DNA of 47,894 bases from Caballeronia choica (lineage in GTDB: Bacteria; Pseudomonadota; Gammaproteobacteria; Burkholderiales; Burkholderiaceae), in NCBI RefSeq assembly GCF_001544535.1, contig NZ_FCON02000059.1, positions 1 through 47,894 on the forward strand, in the 5' to 3' direction. The stretch's first letter is position 1. Every line of letters starts with the position of its first letter. Shown here piece by piece: positions 43,203 to 47,894 of the stretch. The notes beneath the pieces are model-generated. The model did not search any database. It saw nothing but the letters and a program-made list of their open reading frames with translations, and had not been told where the DNA came from. A program made the translations under genes and the position numbers.

Positions 43203-44489
43203 TCAACGGCGATGAACGCGCGGCATCGGCACGGCGACTTCACGTTCGGGCAGGTCATCCGCGAGCGTTCGTCCGCGTGTCTCCGGCAACATCAGCACCG
43301 CCACCACGACTATCGAATACGCGATCCCCGCGTCGATGCCGATGGCCGTGCCGAGCCCCATGTTCGCGGACATGTGTCCGACCAGCACGGGAAAACCCGC
43401 CGAGACGATACGCCCGAAGTTGTAGCAAAAGCCCACGCCGGTACCTCGGGTGCCGCGTGGATACAGCTCGGAGAAGAGCGCGCCCATGCTCGCCGGAATG
43501 CCGGCCGCGAAGAATCCGAGCGGAAAGCCGAGCACCAGCATCGCGGCGTTGCCGAGCGGCAGGAACAGATAGGCCACCACCGTCGCAACGCAGCAGATCG
43601 AGAACAGCAGTATCGTGCCGCGCCGGCCGATGCGGTCGAGTAGCTGCGCGCTCGCGAGACACCCGCAAAAGAACGCGACGATGATGACCGCCAGATAGCC
43701 GCCCGTGCCAAGCACCGACAGATGGCGCTCGGTCTTCAGGTAGGTGGGAAGCCACGTCATCAACGCGTAGTAACCGCCGTGCGCGCCGACGCCGAGCAGC
43801 GCGCCGACGAGCGTCATGCGCAACACCTGCGGCGAGAAAATGCCGAGGAGCGGCACACGGTCGAGTGTCGCGGAAGGCCGCGCCGCGCTGCGCGGCGGCG
43901 CCGGAGGCTCCTGGACCCCTCGTCGCACATAGAGGATCAGCAACGCGGGCAGGATGCCGATGCCGAACATCACGCGCCAGGCGGTGTCGGCGGGAAGCAG
44001 CGAGAACATCAACGCGTACAGCAGCACCGCCGCCGCCCAGCCGACCGCCCACGCGCTCTGCACCGTGCCCATCGCCTTGCCGCGATGCTGCGGCCGGATC
44101 GCCTCGGCCATCAGGACGGCGCCCGCGGCCCACTCGCCGCCGAAGCCGAACCCCTGCAGGCTCTTGAGCACGAGGAACTGCGGATACGTCTGGGCGAACG
44201 CGCAAAGGAACGTGAAGACCGAGAAGAACGCGACGGTCCATTGCAGCGTCTTCACGCGGCCGATGCGGTCGGCGAGCATGCCCGCAATCCATCCGCCGAG
44301 CGCCGATGCAACCAGCGTCGCCCCGCCGACCAGCCCCGCTTGCGTCCGGCTGATCGACCATTCCGCGATGATCGCCGGAATCACGAGGCTGAACATCTGC
44401 ACGTCGAGGGAATCGAGCGCCCATCCGCCGAAGCACGCCCAGAACGTGCGCCGCTCGTTGCCGGAAATCTCCCTGAACCATCCGAACAT
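43203..44489 (-). CDS. MFS transporter, acid:proton symporter type (copy A)
   Basis: 428-residue, twelve-helix major-facilitator carrier. Motif A between segments 2 and 3 is A-D-R-I-G-R-V-K-T-L. L-D-S-L-D-V-Q-M-F near the N-terminus and G-E-W-A-A-G (about 117-122) are typical of the aromatic-acid/sialate symporter groups. GGAGGCAAGCG precedes the ATG. It ends with P-E-T-R-G-R-T-L, another MFS motif. Cotranscription with the GntR gene upstream and amidohydrolase A downstream is likely. Confidence 0.92.
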   Translation of the reverse strand: MFGWFREISGNERRTFWACFGGWALDSLDVQMFSLVIPAIIAEWSISRTQAGLVGGATLVASALGGWIAGMLADRIGRVKTLQWTVAFFSVFTFLCAFAQTYPQFLVLKSLQGFGFGGEWAAGAVLMAEAIRPQHRGKAMGTVQSAWAVGWAAAVLLYALMFSLLPADTAWRVMFGIGILPALLILYVRRGVQEPPAPPRSAARPSATLDRVPLLGIFSPQVLRMTLVGALLGVGAHGGYYALMTWLPTYLKTERHLSVLGTGGYLAVIIVAFFCGCLASAQLLDRIGRRGTILLFSICCVATVVAYLFLPLGNAAMLVLGFPLGFFAAGIPASMGALFSELYPRGTRGTGVGFCYNFGRIVSAGFPVLVGHMSANMGLGTAIGIDAGIAYSIVVVAVLMLPETRGRTLADDLPEREVAVPMPRVHRR

Positions 44490-44554
44490 CGCTTGCCTCC
44501 TGATTGCGCCGCGCCGTGCGCGCTGGTCGATCGATCGTGCCGGATGCGATCCGG

Positions 44555-45298
44555 TCAGCGAATCTCGGCCTGGTAGATGAATTCGCTCGCGGGGCCGCGC
44601 GAGCGCCGCCATTCGAGCGGATGACGGTCGTAGCCATACGCAAGCCGTTCGATGACGACCGTCGGCGTGCCCGGTTCGATGCGCAAAAGGCGCGCGTGCA
44701 GCGGCCCGATCGCTTCGACGGTGAGCGTCTCGGTCGCTGACGCGATCACCTGATTGCACTCCGCCTCGTAGACCGGATACAGCAGGTCGCCGATTCCGTC
44801 GATCGGCAACCGGGCGAACGCCTCGAAGCGATCGAACGGCAGCCAGATTTCCTCGGCGAGCATGGGGACGTCGTCGATCAGGCGCAGCCGCGACAAGCGG
44901 ATGACGCGCGCGTTCGGCGCGATCTGCAGCGCGGCCGCGACGGCGGATGGCGCCTCGACGACTTCCCGGCGCAGGATGCGGCTTTCGGGAATGCGCCGCT
45001 CGCCCTGCTTGGTCTGGAAGCGAAAGAAGCGGAACAGCGAACTGTCGAAGCTCGCGCGGCGCACGAAGGTGCCGCGACCCTGGAAGCGTTCGAGCATGCC
45101 TTCCGCGACCAGCAAATCCACCGCCTTGCGCACCGTGCCGACCGCGACGTCGTAGCTTTTCGCGAGCGCCTGCTCGGTCGGGATGGCCTCGCCCGGACGC
45201 CAGTGGCGCGCGGCGATCATCGCGACGAGTTCGTCGCGCAGACGTTGATAGCGGGGAAGTCGGTTGTCGGCTTGCATGTCGGGGCCTGATGAATTCAT
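44555..45298 (-). CDS. GntR-family regulator, HutC/UTRA subtype
   Basis: 247 residues from 45298, or 240 from the ATG at 45277. Winged-helix domain about 17-83 (R-P-G-E-A-I-P-T-E-Q-A-L-A and V-A-V-G-T-V-R-K-A-V-D-L-L), then a UTRA ligand-binding domain from about 90 (R-L-S-R-L-R-L-I-D-D-V-P-M). An 18-bp motif (45291-45308) overlaps the first start codon, with an inverted copy near the divergent MFS B start, so it probably represses both directions. If repression works by blocking initiation, the ATG at 45277 is the better start. Its ligand would be a substrate of the amidohydrolases. Confidence 0.9.
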   Translation of the reverse strand: MNSSGPDMQADNRLPRYQRLRDELVAMIAARHWRPGEAIPTEQALAKSYDVAVGTVRKAVDLLVAEGMLERFQGRGTFVRRASFDSSLFRFFRFQTKQGERRIPESRILRREVVEAPSAVAAALQIAPNARVIRLSRLRLIDDVPMLAEEIWLPFDRFEAFARLPIDGIGDLLYPVYEAECNQVIASATETLTVEAIGPLHARLLRIEPGTPTVVIERLAYGYDRHPLEWRRSRGPASEFIYQAEIR

Positions 45299-45308
45299 CT
45301 ATATGTTT
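45291..45308 (-). promoter_or_regulatory. GntR operator candidate (copy at the GntR gene)
   Basis: GAATTCATCTATATGTTT, which overlaps the GntR start codon at 45298-45296. It is the inverted partner of the site at 45401-45418, agreeing at 16 of 18 positions, and its core ATGAATTCAT (45289-45298) is itself a palindrome. Confidence 0.6.
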
Positions 45309-45400
45309 CCACGAAGACGAGCCATTCGTCACGCCGGGGCAAACCCCTATGCAAGACCGCCAGCGGGTTATCACTGATTGTGTCGACCAACGATTCAACT

Positions 45401-45418
45401 AAACATATGTATGAATTC
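45401..45418 (+). promoter_or_regulatory. GntR operator candidate (copy at the MFS B gene)
   Basis: AAACATATGTATGAATTC, the inverted copy of the site at 45291-45308. The two are about 110 bp apart, centre to centre, and bracket the divergent promoter region. It covers an in-frame ATG at 45407, supporting the downstream start at 45434 for MFS B. Confidence 0.6.
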
Positions 45419-45433
45419 ACCGGAGTCGACCGC

Positions 45434-46738
45434 ATGATGCAGACCGCAACCCCCACCGAACAGCAGGTCGTGACGAAGACCGCCTGGCGGCTGATGCCGC
45501 TGCTCATCGTCATGTTCCTGATCGCGTTCATCGACCGGCAGAACGTCGGCTTCGCCAAGCTGCAAATGGTGCATGACCTCGGCATGACCGAGGCGTCATA
45601 CGGGCTGGGCGCGTCGTTGTTCTTCATCGGCTACCTGCTGTTCGAGGTGCCGAGCACGCTCGCGCTGCATCGCTTCGGAGCGCGGCTGTGGCTCGCGCGG
45701 ATCATGGCGACGTGGGGCGTGATCACGGTGCTGATGGCCTTCACGCACTCGATGGCCCTCTTCTACGTGTTCCGCTTTGCGCTGGGCGTCGCGGAAGCGG
45801 GCTTCTATCCGGGCGTCATCTTCTATCTGACGCTCTGGTTTCCGCAAAGCCATCGCACGCGCATGTTGGGGTTCTTCACGCTCGGCAGCGCGCTCGCCAA
45901 CATGCTCGGCTCGCTCTCGGGCGGGCTGCTGCTCTCGCTCGATGGCAACCTTGGCCTCGCGGGCTGGCAATGGGTGTTCGTCGCGACGGGCGCGCCGGCG
46001 ATCGCGATCGCCGCCGTCGCGCTGCGCTATTTGCCGAATTCGGTGGAAAGCGCGCCGTTTCTCTCCGACGAGGAGAAGCGCGTGATGAAAGCCGCGTTGT
46101 TGCGGGAAGCGTCACCCGAGGCGACCTCCGAGCATCCGTGGCGCGCGCTCATCGACCCGCGCGTCTTGATGTTCGCCGGCGCGTACATGCTGATGTCGAC
46201 GTCGCTCTATGGCGTGACCTACTGGATGCCGACGCTGCTCAAGAGCGGCGGCGTTTCGTCGTCGCTCAATGGGCTGCTGAACATGATTCCGTGGGCGCTC
46301 GGCGCGTTGCTGCTGCTGTGGCTGCCGTCGAAACTGAAGCGCGAGGGCGTCGTGCTGAAGGCGATGGGGATCGTTGCGGGCGTCGGCGTCGTGGGCTTCG
46401 CCTTGAGCCTTGTCTTGCCGACGCTGCCCTTGCGCTTTGCCGCGCTCGTGCTCGGCGGGGCCTGCATCCCGCTGCTCTACCCGTGCTTCTGGTCGCTGCC
46501 GCCGCGTTTCTTTTCCGGCGCGCGGGCAGCGGCGAGCGTCGCGGCGATCAACTCCATCGGCAATCTCGGCGGGTTCTTCAGCCAGAACCTGATGCCGTAC
46601 GTGGGCAAGGTCGCGGGCAGCGCGAGCGCGCCGATGATCGTGCCGGTGGTGTGTCTTGCGACGCTCGGTATCGGCATGACGATCGCCTGGGCGTTCAAGC
46701 AGCGTGGCGCGGTAGTGGGTGCGACGGCAGGCCGGTGA
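45434..46738 (+). CDS. MFS transporter, anion:cation symporter type (copy B)
   Basis: 434 residues from the ATG at 45434, which has GGAG eight bases upstream; ATG 45407 and GTG 45380 are in-frame alternatives. Twelve membrane helices. The start K-T-A-W-R-L-M-P-L-L-I-V-M-F-L-I-A-F-I-D-R-Q-N-V-G-F-A is the signature of the ACS (tartrate/phthalate/hexuronate) carriers, and G-V-A-E-A-G-F-Y-P-G is also characteristic. Divergent from GntR, preceded by the second copy of the candidate operator, so probably induced by the GntR ligand. It converges with amidohydrolase B, 9 bp apart. Confidence 0.92.
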   Translation: MMQTATPTEQQVVTKTAWRLMPLLIVMFLIAFIDRQNVGFAKLQMVHDLGMTEASYGLGASLFFIGYLLFEVPSTLALHRFGARLWLARIMATWGVITVLMAFTHSMALFYVFRFALGVAEAGFYPGVIFYLTLWFPQSHRTRMLGFFTLGSALANMLGSLSGGLLLSLDGNLGLAGWQWVFVATGAPAIAIAAVALRYLPNSVESAPFLSDEEKRVMKAALLREASPEATSEHPWRALIDPRVLMFAGAYMLMSTSLYGVTYWMPTLLKSGGVSSSLNGLLNMIPWALGALLLLWLPSKLKREGVVLKAMGIVAGVGVVGFALSLVLPTLPLRFAALVLGGACIPLLYPCFWSLPPRFFSGARAAASVAAINSIGNLGGFFSQNLMPYVGKVAGSASAPMIVPVVCLATLGIGMTIAWAFKQRGAVVGATAGR

Positions 46739-46747
46739 CGCCGCCTT

Positions 46748-47578
46748 TCATCCCCCAAACTTGAACAGCCTTCGCGGCGTGTCCCAAAAGACGCGCCGCC
46801 GCTGCCCGGCATCGGGAACCATCTCCGCGAAAAGGGTGAGCAACGGCCCGTAATCGAGCCGCACCGGCGCGCGCAGGAACGGCCAGTCCGAGCCCCACAC
46901 GCACGCGTCGGCTCCGAACGTGCGCAGCAGTTCCCTCACGTAAGGCTGCACATCCTCGTACGGGTGATCCTGCTGTGAAATCTTCTGCCAGCCCGAGAGC
47001 TTGACCACCGTGCGCCCGCCGTCCGCGAGACGCAGCAGCGCCTGAAACCCAGGCTGGTTCAATCCGCCGCCGACCTCCGGCCGCCCACAATGGTCGATCA
47101 GCACGCGCGTGCGCATCCTTTCGATGGTGGGTATCAACTCGACTAGCTGATCGCCCACGACCTGGATCTGCGCGAACAGGTCGAGGTCAGCGAGCAGGTC
47201 GAGCAGCGCGCCCGCACCGGTCACGACCTCGGCGCCTTCCATTGCCGGATTGAACGCGACCCCCACGACGCCCCCGCCCTTCAGCGCAACGAGCGCCTCA
47301 CGGCTGACATCGTTGTCCACCACCGCGATACCCTTGAAGCGCCCCGGCGCCTGCGCGATTGCATCGAGCATGCAGCGGTTGTCGGTGCGATAGCCGCTCG
47401 TCGGCCCGACGAGCAGCGCGTGACGCACGCCGTGGGCGTCCATCACGCGCAGGAACTGCTTCGCCGTGCCGATCTCCTGCCCGGAGGGCCGGTACACGGT
47501 GTCCTCCCGATAGGGAAACCGCGCCGGATCGAACACATGGTTGTGGCAATCGATCTTGTCTTCGTCGTGGATAGCCAT
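46748..47578 (-). CDS. Amidohydrolase, 2-pyrone-4,6-dicarboxylate-hydrolase-like (copy B)
   Basis: 276 residues, same superfamily as the protein at 42310. Motifs D10-C-H-N-H14, I-D-H-C-G-R-P (161-167) and W-G-S-D-W-P-F (228-234). The sequences of the two copies diverge strongly outside the motifs, so they are likely different specificities rather than a recent duplication. The ATG at 47578 gives M-A-I as in copy A; an ATG at 47593, 4 bp after the phaC stop, would add five residues. It is on the same strand as phaC and may be read through from it. Confidence 0.88.
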   Translation of the reverse strand: MAIHDEDKIDCHNHVFDPARFPYREDTVYRPSGQEIGTAKQFLRVMDAHGVRHALLVGPTSGYRTDNRCMLDAIAQAPGRFKGIAVVDNDVSREALVALKGGGVVGVAFNPAMEGAEVVTGAGALLDLLADLDLFAQIQVVGDQLVELIPTIERMRTRVLIDHCGRPEVGGGLNQPGFQALLRLADGGRTVVKLSGWQKISQQDHPYEDVQPYVRELLRTFGADACVWGSDWPFLRAPVRLDYGPLLTLFAEMVPDAGQRRRVFWDTPRRLFKFGG

Positions 47579-47597
47579 GTTTCCCGTGGTCATCAGC

Positions 47598-47894
47598 TCA
47601 GGTGCCCATCACTTCCGGCGGATGCTTGGCGACATAACGCCCCGGTGCCGGTTCGATGGGTTTGTATTTCGCGTTGCCCAGCTTCTTCGGCGCCGCGATC
47701 TCCTGGCCGGCGTGCGGCTTCAGCCAGTTGGACCAGTGCGTCCACCAGCTTCCCGGCTGCGACTTCGCCGATTCGAGCCACGCATCCGGACTGCCGCCGA
47801 GCTTGCCGTCGATCCAGTAGCTGCGCTTGTTCTTCGAAGCCGGATTGATCACGCCCGCGATATGGCCGCTCGCGCCGAGCACGAACTGCGTGTC
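47598..47894 (-). CDS. phaC: Poly(3-hydroxyalkanoate) synthase, C-terminal part
   Basis: Only the last 98 residues are in the window; the gene continues beyond the right edge. The segment F-V-L-G-A-S-G-H-I-A-G-V-I-N-P, containing the catalytic His of class I and II synthases, and the later N-K-R-S-Y-W and S-W-W-x-x-W are diagnostic of PhaC. The ending A-P-G-R-Y-V fits a class I enzyme, which polymerises 3-hydroxyacyl-CoA at the surface of the PHB granule. The usual phaA/phaB partners do not follow; an amidohydrolase gene does. Confidence 0.93.
   Translation of the reverse strand, partial: DTQFVLGASGHIAGVINPASKNKRSYWIDGKLGGSPDAWLESAKSQPGSWWTHWSNWLKPHAGQEIAAPKKLGNAKYKPIEPAPGRYVAKHPPEVMGT

Noticed and set aside
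45380-45433. Longer N-terminus for MFS copy B from GTG 45380 or ATG 45407
   Set aside because: The extension covers the operator and lacks a ribosome site, while 45434 has GGAG at good spacing and fits the family start.

Overview
The window looks like one stretch of a Burkholderiaceae chromosome, most likely Caballeronia or Paraburkholderia. The evidence is strongly G+C-rich coding DNA, a hopanoid operon, a class I PHA synthase end, DUF4148, DUF1289 and small H-NS-like proteins, and a left-edge inverted repeat of a type I associate with this group. Genus is inference. I see no rRNA, tRNA, CRISPR array, integrase or transposase.

Layout. 1-590 is a large two-tier inverted repeat. 803-5327 is an operon of a formaldehyde-activating-enzyme homologue, an aldo/keto reductase, a GabD-type aldehyde dehydrogenase and an MFS carrier, with hairpins in its leader and in both gaps; a LysR gene converges on it. 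6474-11333 (minus) is a tight hopanoid operon hpnD-hpnE-shc-hpnG without hpnC. 11570-13492 (minus) is an overlapping signalling operon: CheY-like receiver, CheC/CheX-like phosphatase, PAS-GGDEF cyclase. 14396-18301 carries a membrane hybrid histidine kinase and, behind a sigma-54-like promoter, a stress-type protein with a long low-complexity linker.

18384-24000 is mixed housekeeping and accessory content: FMN reductase, DUF4148 protein, AEC transporter, Blc lipocalin, H-NS-like protein, serine hydrolase and a small lipoprotein, plus a DnaA-box-like cluster in a long non-coding gap. 24022-27171 is a compact sigma-54 unit: a PAS/AAA+ activator, two operator copies 21 bp apart, a near-consensus -24/-12 promoter and a GntP-family permease resembling 3-hydroxybutyrate permeases. 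27285-28731 holds small accessory proteins, two of them resembling immunity-type families. 28768-33393 has an AI-2E-family membrane protein with a large cytoplasmic tail and a soluble GAF/PAS hybrid kinase.

34476-37540 pairs a three-module flavin/Fe-S oxidoreductase with a LysR gene. Then come zwf, a FUSC protein, a DedA/YqaA membrane protein and an A+T-richer fucosyltransferase-like gene. 42310-47593 has two amidohydrolase + MFS pairs around a GntR gene; an 18-bp motif is present in opposite orientations at the two ends of the GntR/MFS intergenic region. The window ends inside phaC. The most system-like elements are the Fae-homologue aldehyde operon, the CheY-CheC-GGDEF operon, the sigma-54/GntP unit and the GntR-centred amidohydrolase cluster.
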